Shown here: positions 24,808 to 34,167 of the stretch, piece after piece
How positions within the stretch are numbered: the stretch's first letter is position 1
Layout: every line of letters begins with the position of its first letter
Source: UBA6109 sp964506465
Lineage (GTDB): Bacteria > Desulfobacterota > Syntrophia > Syntrophales > UBA6109
NCBI GenBank assembly: GCA_964506465.1
Contig: CAZDLM010000003.1
Location: 1-64,000 of the forward strand
Direction: 5' to 3'
Length of the DNA: 64,000 nucleotides
Program-made: the position numbers and the translations under genes
Notes under the pieces: generated by a model
Database searches by the model: none
What the model was told of the DNA's origin: nothing
What the model saw: only the letters and a program-made list of their open reading frames with translations

Positions 24808-25494
24808 ATGAAACGTCATTCCGTCCCAAGGATGTGGAAGATCCTGCTGCCGTTTGCGCTTGCGGCGATCTTGACCGGCTGCATGTCCAGGACTCAAGCG
24901 GTTCCTCCTCCTCCGCCGCCTGTGCCTGCGCCTGCGCCTGCGCCGGCGCGCGCTCCGACGACACAAGTTGTTCTGCTGCCGGATCCGGATGGCAGGGTGG
25001 GAGTCCTCGAAGTTTCCAATGCAGAGGGAAAACAGACGCTGGACCAAGCCTGGCAGGCCACGGAATCAATCGGCGCTGGCCAGGCGCCGGGGAGACCGAA
25101 GATCCTGGGGGAAGCTCAGGTCCGGCGGATGTTCCGGGAAGCGCTGGAGGCGGAGCCGGTCAAGCCGGTGAGTTTCATCCTGTATTTCAAGACCGACAGC
25201 ACGAAACTCTCCCGGGAGTCTCGCGGGCTCTTGACACAAGTCCTCGATGCAATCCACGTCCGAAAATCGACGGATATTGTCGTCAGCGGCCACACGGACG
25301 CCGTCGCGCCCATTGACTACAACCGCCGTCTCTCCATTCGGCGCGCCGAAGCCGTAGCGGACGCCCTCGTTGCCAGGGGCGTGGATCGGGAAAGCATTCA
25401 GATCACTTCCCACGGCGAAGGCAATCCCCTGGTTCCAACACCCGATGGAGTGCCGGAACCCCGGAACCGGCGGGTCGAGATAACCGTCCGCTGA
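24808..25494 (+). CDS. OmpA-family lipoprotein
   Basis: 228 aa. Lipobox AAILTGC near residue 22, then a Pro/Ala linker (PPPPPPVPAPAPAPA), then a C-terminal OmpA/Pal peptidoglycan-binding domain: FILYFKTDSTKLS, VVSGHTDAVAPIDYNRRLSIRRAEAV, and the closing PRNRRVEITV. It would anchor the outer membrane to peptidoglycan. The start at ATG 24808 avoids a non-signal extension. Confidence 0.9.
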   Translation: MKRHSVPRMWKILLPFALAAILTGCMSRTQAVPPPPPPVPAPAPAPARAPTTQVVLLPDPDGRVGVLEVSNAEGKQTLDQAWQATESIGAGQAPGRPKILGEAQVRRMFREALEAEPVKPVSFILYFKTDSTKLSRESRGLLTQVLDAIHVRKSTDIVVSGHTDAVAPIDYNRRLSIRRAEAVADALVARGVDRESIQITSHGEGNPLVPTPDGVPEPRNRRVEITVR

Positions 25495-25583
25495 TATCGG
25501 GCTTGCGGGCGCGGCCGGCGATCCGGGCCGGATTCGTTTTCATGGAACCCGTCGAGCCCGCGGGCGGGGATGCGCAAAGACCG

Positions 25584-26600
25584 TTACGACCGGACCGGAG
25601 AGTCCGGTTTTTTTGTCGTCATGTCCGCTTCTTCTCGGGTTCCGCGATCTTCCCTTGAACACCGGCCGGCGGGGTGGGTATGGACGTACACCTTCCGCAG
25701 CATGGAAATCCGCTGCAGCAGTTTCTTCTCCGCAGACGTGGCGATGACGTCCGCCTGGGCGACACTGAGCGATCCCTCGACGCAGATCGTGATATTCGCG
25801 ACGAAATAGGGTCCGAACCGGTGGGCGTGGATCTCCTCAATCTGTCGGACGACCGTCTCATCCGCTAATGCCGCGTTGATCTGTCCGGCCAGGTCCCGAC
25901 TCGGCACGTTGTCCATGAGGTCGTCCGCCGCCTCCCGCAGGGTTTCGAGGCCGGTCTTCGCCACCACAATGGCGACAACTGCGCCGGCGAGAGGATCCGC
26001 CCACTGGATGCCGAGCATTGCCAGCAGGATGCCGGTCGCCGCACCCAGGGAGGCGAAGATGTCGTTGCGATGGTCCCGCGCGATGGCGATCACGGCGAGA
26101 TTGCTGGTGGCGCGGCCCACGGAGCGCGCCTGGATCATGAGGGCGATCTTGATGAAGATCGTGGCAACGGCCGTGTAGAGCGCAAACGAACTGACGGCCG
26201 CAACCTCCGCCTTCCCGGTCATGAGATCGAATGCGTCGTTCACCGAATCCCAGAATATGGCAAATCCGGTCGTGATGATGAAGGCGCCGACCACGAGGGC
26301 GGCGATGGACTCGTATTGATAGTGGCCGTAGGGGTGCTCGGAATCCGCGGGCTTTCCCGAAAGCCTGACAAAGAACATGACGACGAGAAAGTACGCGACG
26401 TCGGAAATGGAGTTGACGCCGTCCGCAAGGAGAGCCCGGCTGTGTCCGAAGATGCCGACGCCGAGCTTTCCCGCCGCCAGCAGCGCATTGAACGCGAGGC
26501 CGATGTTGACCACGAATGTGGCCTTCTCCCGGCGCTGCGAGGGGTCGGCCTCGGCAGCCGGTTCCAGGGGCCACGTACTTCTTCCATCCATCTTTTCCAT
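25584..26600 (-). CDS. Cation diffusion facilitator (CDF) metal efflux transporter
   Basis: 338 aa. Six predicted membrane segments. The metal site is in TM2 (ADGVNSISDVAYF) with a second motif in TM5 (SLGAATGILLAM). The HPYGHYQYES signature loop follows TM2. A cytoplasmic C-terminal dimerisation domain (VRQIEEIHAHRFGPYFVANITICVEG, cut here) is present. Exports divalent metals such as Zn, Fe or Mn in exchange for protons. The final codons overlap the terminator of the convergent OmpA gene. Confidence 0.9.
   Translation of the reverse strand: MEKMDGRSTWPLEPAAEADPSQRREKATFVVNIGLAFNALLAAGKLGVGIFGHSRALLADGVNSISDVAYFLVVMFFVRLSGKPADSEHPYGHYQYESIAALVVGAFIITTGFAIFWDSVNDAFDLMTGKAEVAAVSSFALYTAVATIFIKIALMIQARSVGRATSNLAVIAIARDHRNDIFASLGAATGILLAMLGIQWADPLAGAVVAIVVAKTGLETLREAADDLMDNVPSRDLAGQINAALADETVVRQIEEIHAHRFGPYFVANITICVEGSLSVAQADVIATSAEKKLLQRISMLRKVYVHTHPAGRCSREDRGTREEADMTTKKPDSPVRS
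25589..25614 (+). terminator. Terminator of the fecR-domain/ompA pair
   Basis: ACCGGAC-CGGAGA-GTCCGGT (25589-25608) followed by seven T. It lies inside the last codons of the convergent CDF gene. Confidence 0.8.
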
Positions 26601-26610
26601 CCTGCCGACG

Positions 26611-26640
26611 AAAAGCAGTGTCCCTGCCGCAGGGGCAGGG
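26611..26640 (-). terminator. Weak terminator candidate after cobO
   Basis: On the minus strand, CCCTGCC-CCTGC-GGCAGGG (26640-26622) is followed after 7 nt by only four T. It lies in the 68-bp gap between cobO and the CDF gene. Confidence 0.3.
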
Positions 26641-26668
26641 GCCCGTTCGTCGATTTCCCGAAGGGCGG

Positions 26669-27235
26669 TCAGTGCTCGATGCCTTCGCGGTCCTTGATGC
26701 CGGCGTTGTAGTGGTGTTTGATCTCCCGGACCTCGCTCACCGTGTCGGCAAGTTCGATGATTTCCGGGGGCGCGTAGCGGCCGGTGAGGATGAGATCGAG
26801 CCCTGGGGGGCGGTTGCGGATCAGCGAGACGACCTCCGCAACGGAGATCAGTTTGAAATCCATGGCGACGTTGACTTCATCGAGGATGACCATGTCGTAC
26901 CGGCCGGAGGCGATGACTTTTTTTGCCAGTTCCAGGCCGTCGCAGGCCATCTCGATGTCGACGGGAGCGGGGTTACCGCGCATGACGAAGCTGTCCAGCC
27001 CGCAGCGGTGGATGGTGAGGAGAGGCAGGTACTTCTCGGCGGCGAGGAGCTCCCCGTATTTGCGGCCCTTCATGAACTGGACCATGCAAACGCGGTAGCC
27101 GTGGCCGATCGCCCGCAGCGCCTGGCCGAGGGCCGCCGTCGTCTTCCCCTTCCCGTTGCCGGTGATGACGATCACGAGGCCCCGGCGTTCGCCGCTTCCC
27201 GTCTTGCCTTTCGCTTGCTCTTCCGGTTTCTTCAT
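26669..27235 (-). CDS. cobO: Cob(I)alamin adenosyltransferase (CobO/BtuR type)
   Basis: 188 aa. P-loop GNGKGKTTAALGQALRA near the N-terminus, VQFMKGRKYGE, and the VILDEVNVAMD and LTGRYAPPEI motifs define CobO. It transfers the adenosyl group of ATP to cob(I)alamin, making the coenzyme that the adjacent mutase needs. ATG 27235 overlaps the meaB stop as ATGA. Confidence 0.93.
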   Translation of the reverse strand: MKKPEEQAKGKTGSGERRGLVIVITGNGKGKTTAALGQALRAIGHGYRVCMVQFMKGRKYGELLAAEKYLPLLTIHRCGLDSFVMRGNPAPVDIEMACDGLELAKKVIASGRYDMVILDEVNVAMDFKLISVAEVVSLIRNRPPGLDLILTGRYAPPEIIELADTVSEVREIKHHYNAGIKDREGIEH

Positions 27236-28218
27236 GAGGCCGGCTCCTCGTTTCGGAAACACCGCTTCAGGTATCGGGACGCGACCTGCTCCGCGAGCGT
27301 ATAGGGGTCGGACTCCTTTTTCAGAACCGTGTCCGCCATCTTTGCCATCTCGCCCTTCTCGACAAGCTCCCGCAGAATCGGTTCCAGGATCGATGCGGTC
27401 AGCGATTCGTTGAGCTCCAGGAGCGCCTTGCGCCGCAGGCGGTTGCCGATCAGGTCCGTATCGATGAGGTGGCGGTAGTGTTCCCGGACCTTGTCGCAGA
27501 GTTCCCCGACGCCCCGCCGGAAGACCTCCGGCTCGAAGACGTTCTCGACCTTCACGACCGGCGGCCGCCAGCCGCCCGGGAAATCGCTCGCCATGTTCAA
27601 CATGAGGGTGATCTCGTTTTCCAGCTTGCCGGCGCCGGCGCGATCGGCCTTGTTGATGACGAAGACGTCGGCGATCTCCATGATCCCCGCCTTGATCACC
27701 TGGATGTCGTCGCCCATCCCCGGGACCAGGATCACAATCACCGTGTGGGCGTGATTGATGATCTCGACCTCCTGCTGGCCCGTCCCGACGGTCTCGATGA
27801 TGATCACGTCCTTCCCCATGGCGTCCATCACGTGGACGGCATCTCCGACGGCCTTGGAGAGGCCTCCCAGGGCGCCGCGCGTGGCCAGGCTCCGGACGAA
27901 GACGCCCGGGTCTTCGGCGTGGCGCTGCATGCGGATCCGGTCGCCGAGGATCGCGCCGCCGGTAAAGGGGCTCGTCGGATCGACGGCGAGCACGCCGACG
28001 GTCTTTCCCTCCTGGCGGAAGGCGCCGATCAGGGCGTCGGCGAGCGTGCTCTTGCCCGCGCCCGGCGCGCCCGTCAGGCCGATGATGTGCGCCTTCCCCG
28101 TGAAGGGGTAGATATGCTTGAGTTCCGATTTCGCCCCGGGGGCCTGGTCCTCCAGACCCCGGATCAGACGGGAGGCCGTGCGAACGTCCCCCTCCCGGAT
28201 CTTCTTCACGTTATCCAT
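27232..28218 (-). CDS. meaB: MeaB/ArgK-type G-protein chaperone of a B12-dependent mutase
   Basis: 328 aa. G1 motif GLTGAPGAGKSTLADAL, metal-binding VLAVDPTSPFTGGAILGDR, IETVGTGQQEVEI and the base motif NKADRAG are all present. It gates cofactor loading and protects acyl-CoA mutases. Here it lies behind the two mutase subunits and before cobO. Confidence 0.93.
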   Translation of the reverse strand: MDNVKKIREGDVRTASRLIRGLEDQAPGAKSELKHIYPFTGKAHIIGLTGAPGAGKSTLADALIGAFRQEGKTVGVLAVDPTSPFTGGAILGDRIRMQRHAEDPGVFVRSLATRGALGGLSKAVGDAVHVMDAMGKDVIIIETVGTGQQEVEIINHAHTVIVILVPGMGDDIQVIKAGIMEIADVFVINKADRAGAGKLENEITLMLNMASDFPGGWRPPVVKVENVFEPEVFRRGVGELCDKVREHYRHLIDTDLIGNRLRRKALLELNESLTASILEPILRELVEKGEMAKMADTVLKKESDPYTLAEQVASRYLKRCFRNEEPAS

Positions 28219-28269
28219 GTTCTTCCGTCCTCTGCGGCATTACGAAAAAGTCGTCTTCTCACCAACCCG

Positions 28270-28710
28270 CTATCGTCCGCCGTCAGGGGAGGCCTGCCCT
28301 CGCTTGGCTCCCTCCGGCGTCACGTTGTCGCGTATCCAGGCCACGATCGAATCCAGGGATGCGCCCGGAGTAAAAATCGCCCGGATCCCGGCGTCGTAGA
28401 GCGCGGGGAAATCCCGTTCCGGGATGATCCCGCCGCCGATCACCGGAATGTCTCCCGCCCCTCTTTCCTTCAGGAGTTCGACGACGCGCGGGAAGAGATA
28501 GCGATGGGCCCCGGACAGGCAGCTCAGCCCCACCAGATCCACGTCCTCCTGAACCGCGGCGGCGGCGATCTGCTCCGGGCCCTGGTGGCAGCCCGTATAG
28601 ATCACCTCGAAGCCCGCGTCCCGGAAACAGCGGGCGAGCACCCGGGCGCCCCGGTCATGCCCGTCAAGCCCCGGCTTGGCCACCATCACGCGGATCTTGC
28701 GTCCCGCCAT
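28270..28710 (-). CDS. B12-dependent acyl-CoA mutase, small (cobalamin-binding) subunit
   Basis: 146 aa, a stand-alone B12-binding domain. DGHDRG has His18, the lower axial cobalt ligand, followed by VGLSCLSGAH and VIGGGIIPERD as the other cofactor contacts. Two-gene mutases (archaeal MCM, actinobacterial ICM) have this split. It begins 28 nt after the large subunit stops. Confidence 0.93.
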   Translation of the reverse strand: MAGRKIRVMVAKPGLDGHDRGARVLARCFRDAGFEVIYTGCHQGPEQIAAAAVQEDVDLVGLSCLSGAHRYLFPRVVELLKERGAGDIPVIGGGIIPERDFPALYDAGIRAIFTPGASLDSIVAWIRDNVTPEGAKRGQASPDGGR

Positions 28711-28738
28711 CCGATCTCATCCTTTCATCACAGGCTGC

Positions 28739-30407
28739 TCAATACAGGCCGGGGTCCCGGTACTCCCCGTACACCTCCCGATACACGTCGCAGATCTCCC
28801 CGAGCGTCGCCAGATTCTTCACGGCTTCGATGCAGTACGGCATCACGTTGTCCCCGCGCCCGCACGCCCCGCGGAGATCCCTGAGGCTCTGCGAAACGGT
28901 CCGTCCGTCGCGCTTCCTGCGCACTTCCCGGAGACGCTCCACCTGCCCCTGCTCCGCCGTCTCGTCGATCTCGAGGAAGGGGATCTCCTGCTTCTCCTCC
29001 GTGACATACTTGTTGACGCCCACCATCACCTTGTCGGCGGCATCGAGCTGCTTCTGGAATCGGTAGGCTGCATCCGAAATTTCCATCTGCGGGAATCCCT
29101 TTTCAATGGCGGCCAGCATCCCGCCCATGCCGTCGATCTTCCCGATGTAGTCCCAGGCCTTCTCCTCCATCTCGTTCGTCAGCGCCTCGACGAAGTAGGA
29201 GCCGGCGAGGGGATCGAGAGTGTTGGCGACGCCCGTTTCCTCGGCCAGGATCTGCTGGGTCCGCAGGGCGATCTCCACGGCGTGTTCCGAAGGAAGGCAC
29301 AGGACTTCGTCGAGCGAGTTCGTGTGCAGGGACTGCGTGCCGCCCAGGACCGCGGAAAGAGCCTCGACGGTCGTACGGACGACGTTGTTGTAAGGCTGCT
29401 GGGCGGTCAGGGAGCAACCCGCCGTCTGCGTGTGGAAGCGCATCCACCAGGAGCGGGGATTTTTCGCGCCGAAGCGGTCCCTCATGATCCGGGCCCACAT
29501 TCTTCTCGCGGCTCTCATCTTGCAGATCTCCTCGAAGAAATCGATGTGGGCGTTGAAGAAGAACGACAGGCGCGGCGCGAACTCGTCGACATCGAGACCC
29601 TTGCGCCGCACCACATCCTCCACGTACTCGATCCCGTCCCGCAGCGTGAACGCCAGTTCCTGGACCGCCGTGGAGCCCGCCTCGCGGATATGGTAGCCGC
29701 TGATGCTGATCGTGTTCCAGCGGGGGACGAACCTCGTGCCGAATTCGACGGTGTCGCTGATCAGCTTCACCGATGGCTCCGGCGGGCACATGAACGTCTT
29801 CTGGGCGATGAATTCCTTGAGCATGTCGTTCTGGATTGTTCCGCTGATCTGGGAGAGTTCGACTCCCTGGCGCTCTGCGGCGGCGCAGTACATCGCCCAG
29901 AGGACGGAAGCCGGCGGATTAATCGTCATGGACGTGCTGACCTTCCCCATCGGGATCCCCCTCATGAGGACGAGAAAATCCTCCAGGGTGTCGATGGCGA
30001 CGNNNNNNNNNNGCCTTCGGGGAGTCGCTGTCGTGACCCATGAGCGTCGGGTAGTCGAAGGCGGTGCTGAGGCCCGTCTGCCCCTCTTTGAGGAGCAGGT
30101 GCCAGCGGCGGTTCGTGTCTTCGGCCGTTCCCATCCCCGCGAACATCCGGAACGTCCAGTACCTGCCGCGGTATCCCGTCGGCTGGTTGCCGCGCAGAAA
30201 GGGATACCGGCCGGGAACGCCGATGTCCTCCGCGAAATCAGTCCGTTCGATGTCGCCGGGGGTGTAGAGCCGCCGAATCTCAAGGTCGGAAACCGTCGAA
30301 CAGCGCTCCCTGAGGTCCGGCGCCTCGGAAAGGGATTTCCGGACGCCGTCCTCCCACTCGGCGGTAAGCTCCTCGGATTGCTTCAGGGTTTCCTTGCTGA
30401 ACAGCAC
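28739..30407 (-). CDS. B12-dependent acyl-CoA mutase, large subunit; isobutyryl-CoA mutase-like residues; interrupted by an assembly gap
   Basis: Catalytic TIM-barrel subunit. The frame changes across ten N at 30003-30012. The family motif GHDSDSPRALGEVGKCGVA spans the gap. Restoring 24 missing bases makes one frame of 560 aa, with residue numbers that match methylmalonyl-CoA mutase. GTG 30407 has AAGGAG seven bases upstream. His244 is kept (SISGYHIREAG). The residue at the MCM Tyr89 position is Phe89 (WTFRMFAG) and at the Arg207 position is Gln207 (EFIAQKTF). This Phe/Gln pair is the one known from isobutyryl-CoA mutase, so it probably interconverts isobutyryl- and n-butyryl-CoA. It would normally be auto-annotated as methylmalonyl-CoA mutase. 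Confidence 0.85.
30003..30012. other. Assembly gap (10 N)
   Basis: The gap lies inside the mutase large subunit. The flanking codons and the conserved family motif predict about 24 real bases here, not 10. Confidence 0.95.
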
Positions 30408-30673
30408 GGGTGAACTCCTTTTCTGCATCGCCTCACGACCGCGACCGCCCGCCGGGATATCGCCGTCCCGGTTCATGGGCCGGAGCGTTCTCCGCGGATG
30501 CACCGGTATCCCCGGCATGGAAAGCACGGTCTTTATACATCAAATGTCACTGGCCGTAAACAGGCAACGCGGCAGGGGACGGGGGCACCCCGGCCGATAT
30601 TGCCGATCGGTGCACGCTGGTGTATGCTGCCATGGAAATGCAGAATCGCTGAAATCATCGGGAGGAAACGCTC

Positions 30674-31426
30674 ATGAATCAACCGGTGCGCAAGCCGGAG
30701 GATCTGGACCGGATCGGGCTGGCGAAGCTTGTCGTCGACCTGATGTACCGGACGTCCGTCCACCATGCCCTCTGGTTCGGGGAGGCGGTTTCCCACCTGG
30801 GAATGGAGGCGGCCCTTCCGCTGATGGATCAGGTGTGGCGCCACAGCTATGCCATCCAGATGGAACGGCTGTCCCGCTCCCTCGGTTTTGCGGTCCGGGA
30901 GAGCGTTCCCGCCGTCGTTGCGGACATGCCGAAGGAGGCCTTGCTGACCTTTCTGGAAGAGCTCGGCAAGAACTGGCTGGCCGGCGACGGCCTCTGGTTT
31001 CAGGCGGTCGAGGCATCCCACGGCATGACGGAGGCGAAATGCTGCAACGACTCCTGCTGGGAGCGTTTTTCGCCCTTCGAGGCCTTTTCGATCAAACGCC
31101 TGCTGGAACTGCCCGATGAGGCGGGCCTGGACGGGTTGAAGCGGGCACTCAACTTCCGGCTCTACGCGCGCATCAACAAACAGTCGATCGAAGACGAGGG
31201 GCCGGCGAGTTTCCTCTTTCGCATGGACGACTGCCGCGTGCAATCCGCCCGGAAGCGAAAGGGCCTGGCCGATTATCCCTGCAAGTCGGCGGGCCTCGTC
31301 GAATACCGGACGTTTGCCGAGACGATCGATCCCCGGATCCGCACGGACTGCGTTGCCTGCCCGCCGGACCCGCATCCCGAGGGATGGTTCTGCGCCTGGC
31401 GTTTTTCGCTTGCCGATTCCGTTTGA
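30674..31426 (+). CDS. DUF6125 family protein
   Basis: 250 aa, soluble. The N-terminal pattern LVVDLMYRTSVHHALWFGEAVSHLG and the later Cys-rich parts (CCNDSCWERF, DYPCKSAG, RTDCVACPPDPHPEG) match a family seen in deltaproteobacteria and clostridia whose function is unknown. The cysteines suggest metal binding. GGGAGGA precedes the ATG. Divergent from the mutase operon across 266 bp. A MoxR gene follows 88 nt downstream. Confidence 0.72.
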   Translation: MNQPVRKPEDLDRIGLAKLVVDLMYRTSVHHALWFGEAVSHLGMEAALPLMDQVWRHSYAIQMERLSRSLGFAVRESVPAVVADMPKEALLTFLEELGKNWLAGDGLWFQAVEASHGMTEAKCCNDSCWERFSPFEAFSIKRLLELPDEAGLDGLKRALNFRLYARINKQSIEDEGPASFLFRMDDCRVQSARKRKGLADYPCKSAGLVEYRTFAETIDPRIRTDCVACPPDPHPEGWFCAWRFSLADSV

Positions 31427-31514
31427 AGGGCCCGCGCCGTTCCAAGAAAACGGTGGCAAAACCCCGCTTTTCGGGTTAAAGAGCGACCATCCAAACCTCA
31501 AGGAGTTGTGCGTG

Positions 31515-32360
31515 ATGAGTGAAGTTCGATCGATTCCATTCCGGGGAGGGGCAAAGTACGTTCTCGATGAAGAGCTGGCCCGGATCGTCAATATCTCCAT
31601 GGCCCTCGAAATGCCGCTGCTGCTCAAGGGGGAGCCCGGCACGGGAAAGACCATGCTTGCCCATGCCATTGCCGAGAGCCTGAAGATGCCGCTGATCGTT
31701 CTCAACGTGAAGTCGAGCATGAAGCTGGTCGACGCCCTGTACCAGTACGATACGCTGACCCGCCTCAACGACAGCCGCTTCGGGGACTCCAAACGCGACG
31801 TGAGCAATATCGAGGAATACATCCGCATGGGCAGAATCGGGCAGGCCTTCGTCTCCGACGTGCGGACCGTTCTCCTCATCGACGAGATCGACAAGGCCGA
31901 TACGGACTTTCAGGACGACATGCTCGACGTCCTCGACCAGATGCAGTTCGACATCATCGAAATCGACAAGACGATGACGGCCAAACACCGGCCGGTGATC
32001 GTCATCACCTCCAATGCAAAGAAAGACCTTTCCGACCCCTTCCTGGGCCGGTGCAACTTCCACCACATCGCCTTTCCCGACGCCGACATGATGCGGCGGA
32101 TCATCGGCGTGCATTTCCCAGATCTGGCCCGGGATCTGGCGGATGCCTGCCTCAGCGTATTCTATCGCCTGCGGGAATTCCGGGGGATCGAAAAGAAGCC
32201 CGCGACGCGCGAACTCCTCAACTGGATTCGGGCGCTGCGAGCGGATCCGGACTTCAACGCCAAGACCCTTTCGTCGGGGAGCATCCCCTATCTGGGCGTC
32301 CTCTTCAAGAAAAGCGGCGATCTTTCGCTTGCCGCGCAGCAGGCAGGCCGCGGACGATAA
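31515..32360 (+). CDS. MoxR-family AAA+ ATPase
   Basis: 281 aa. Walker A GEPGTGKT, Walker B TVLLIDEIDKAD, sensor 1 VIVITSNAKKDLSDPFLGRC. AAGGAG precedes ATG 31515. MoxR proteins work as chaperones with a VWA protein to assemble or metallate complexes. The VWA partner starts 9 nt after the stop. Confidence 0.9.
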   Translation: MSEVRSIPFRGGAKYVLDEELARIVNISMALEMPLLLKGEPGTGKTMLAHAIAESLKMPLIVLNVKSSMKLVDALYQYDTLTRLNDSRFGDSKRDVSNIEEYIRMGRIGQAFVSDVRTVLLIDEIDKADTDFQDDMLDVLDQMQFDIIEIDKTMTAKHRPVIVITSNAKKDLSDPFLGRCNFHHIAFPDADMMRRIIGVHFPDLARDLADACLSVFYRLREFRGIEKKPATRELLNWIRALRADPDFNAKTLSSGSIPYLGVLFKKSGDLSLAAQQAGRGR

Positions 32361-32369
32361 GGAGCGGAT

Positions 32370-33566
32370 GTGTTCGTCGAGTTCTTCTACACGCTTCGCA
32401 AGAGGGGGGTCCCCGTCAGTCCCACGTCCTTCCTGCGCCTGCAGAAAGCCCTGAGCCTGGGGCTTGTCGCCGGCATCGACGATTTCTACACCGCGGCGCG
32501 CTGCATCCTCGTCAAGAGCGAACGGTATTTTGATCTCTACGACCAGACGTTTTCCCACTGCTTCCGGGGAGCCGCCCTTGTCGAGGACTTCTCGGAGATC
32601 GAACTGGCGGAGGCGATCCGCTCTCTCCTGGAGGAGTGGCTGAAATCGCCGGACGAACTCGCCGCCGCACTGGGTCTTTCGAAGGAAGCGATCGCGGAAA
32701 TGACGCCGGAAGAGCTTGTCCGCTATTTCCTCGACCGGCTCAAGGATCAGGACGGCGCGCACCACGGGGGAAGCCGGTGGATCGGGACGAAAGGCACGTC
32801 GCCGGTGGGCCATTCCGGCCACCATCCCGGGGGCATGCGCGTCGGCGGCGTCTCGCGAGGAAAGTCCGCGATCAAGGTTGCGATGGAACGGCGTTACAAG
32901 GACTACACGCAGCAGGGGCCGCTCACCGAAGTCCAGATGGGTGAAGCGCTCAAACGGCTTCGCCGGATGGTCCCCTCGGGCCCGAAGGACGTCGTCAATG
33001 TGGACAAGACCGTCTACGAGACGATCCGCAACGGCGGCGAGATCGAGATCGTCTTCGACCGTCACCTGGCCGATCGCCTCAAGGTCATCCTCATGATCGA
33101 CAACGGCGGCTGGTCGATGGATCCGTACATCGGCCTGGTTCAGACGCTCTTCAATTACTCGCGATCGCAATTCAAGGATCTCACGATTTACTATTTCCAC
33201 AACACCGTCTACAATCGAGTCTGGCTGGATCCGACGCGCCACCACAAACCCGAACTGATCGAAGAATTCGTGCGCAAGGACCCGGAAACAAGGCTCATCT
33301 TCGTCGGCGACGCCAGCATGGCCCCCTACGAGCTCATGCACGCCGACGGCGCCCTGTACGTCGGCCAGCGGGAAACGCAGGCGAGCATCGACCGGCTGAT
33401 GTTCCTGGCGGGGATCTTCCGCCACAGCATCTGGCTCAATCCCCAGCCGGACTGCGACTGGGGCGGGACGTGGTCGATCGGGAAGATCGGAGAAATTTTC
33501 CCCATGTTCGAGTTGAGCCTTGATGGACTCGAAAAGGCCGTTCAGCATCTCAGAAGCCGCAACTGA
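32370..33566 (+). CDS. VWA (CoxE-like) partner of the MoxR ATPase
   Basis: 398 aa. The N-terminal half is helical with a CoxE-like pattern (FFYTLRKRGVPVSPTSF). The C-terminal VWA domain has an altered MIDAS site, IDNGGWSMDPYI, instead of DxSxS, and later FVGDASMAPYEL. GTG start behind AAGGAG. Together with MoxR it probably remodels a metalloenzyme; the target is not known. Confidence 0.85.
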   Translation: MFVEFFYTLRKRGVPVSPTSFLRLQKALSLGLVAGIDDFYTAARCILVKSERYFDLYDQTFSHCFRGAALVEDFSEIELAEAIRSLLEEWLKSPDELAAALGLSKEAIAEMTPEELVRYFLDRLKDQDGAHHGGSRWIGTKGTSPVGHSGHHPGGMRVGGVSRGKSAIKVAMERRYKDYTQQGPLTEVQMGEALKRLRRMVPSGPKDVVNVDKTVYETIRNGGEIEIVFDRHLADRLKVILMIDNGGWSMDPYIGLVQTLFNYSRSQFKDLTIYYFHNTVYNRVWLDPTRHHKPELIEEFVRKDPETRLIFVGDASMAPYELMHADGALYVGQRETQASIDRLMFLAGIFRHSIWLNPQPDCDWGGTWSIGKIGEIFPMFELSLDGLEKAVQHLRSRN

Positions 33567-33594
33567 ACCGCTCGTCGGAAAAAGGAGTGCCGCG

Positions 33595-34158
33595 ATGAAA
33601 CGATGGATTTGGGTGGTGACGATGACCGTCGTGCTCTGCTGGACGCCGGCAACGGCGATTTCCGCGGAGCCGGCGGCGGGGCAGCCACTGCCCGATTTTT
33701 CGCTGGCCGTTCCGAAGGATTCCGGCCTGCGGAATTACCTCGGCCTCTCCGGAGGCGCGACGTTCCGGATCGGCGAGATCAAGGCGCAGGCCGTCGTGAT
33801 CGAGATCTTCAGCATGTATTGCCCGTACTGCCAGAAAGAGGCGCCCGTCGTCAACGAACTCTACCGGAAGATCGAGGGCGGCCCCCTCAAGGGCAGGGTC
33901 AAGCTTATCGGCATCGGTGTGGGCAACTCCCCCTTCGAGGTCGAGACCTTCCGGAAAAAATACGCGATTCCGTTCCCCCTGTTCCCGGACGGGGACTTTG
34001 CCATCCATAAGCTCGTCGGCGAGGTGCGGACGCCGTTCTTCATCGTGCTCAAGTCTCAGCCGACCGGCGCTCCCAAAGTGGTCCATGCCAAGCTCGGCGC
34101 CTTCGAGAGCGTCGATGCCTTTCTGGATTTCGTAGCGAAGTCGGCGGAGATCAAGTAG
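33595..34158 (+). CDS. Periplasmic TlpA/ResA-like thioredoxin
   Basis: 187 aa. Signal peptide at residues 1-24. Redox motif CPYC (Cys76-Cys79) in IEIFSMYCPYCQKEAP. A later cis-Pro region (VRTPFFIVL) completes the thioredoxin fold. AAAGGAG is before the ATG. It sits 28 nt after the VWA gene and 9 nt before the peroxiredoxin gene, so this is one operon. Confidence 0.85.
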   Translation: MKRWIWVVTMTVVLCWTPATAISAEPAAGQPLPDFSLAVPKDSGLRNYLGLSGGATFRIGEIKAQAVVIEIFSMYCPYCQKEAPVVNELYRKIEGGPLKGRVKLIGIGVGNSPFEVETFRKKYAIPFPLFPDGDFAIHKLVGEVRTPFFIVLKSQPTGAPKVVHAKLGAFESVDAFLDFVAKSAEIK

Positions 34159-34167
34159 GAGGACTCT

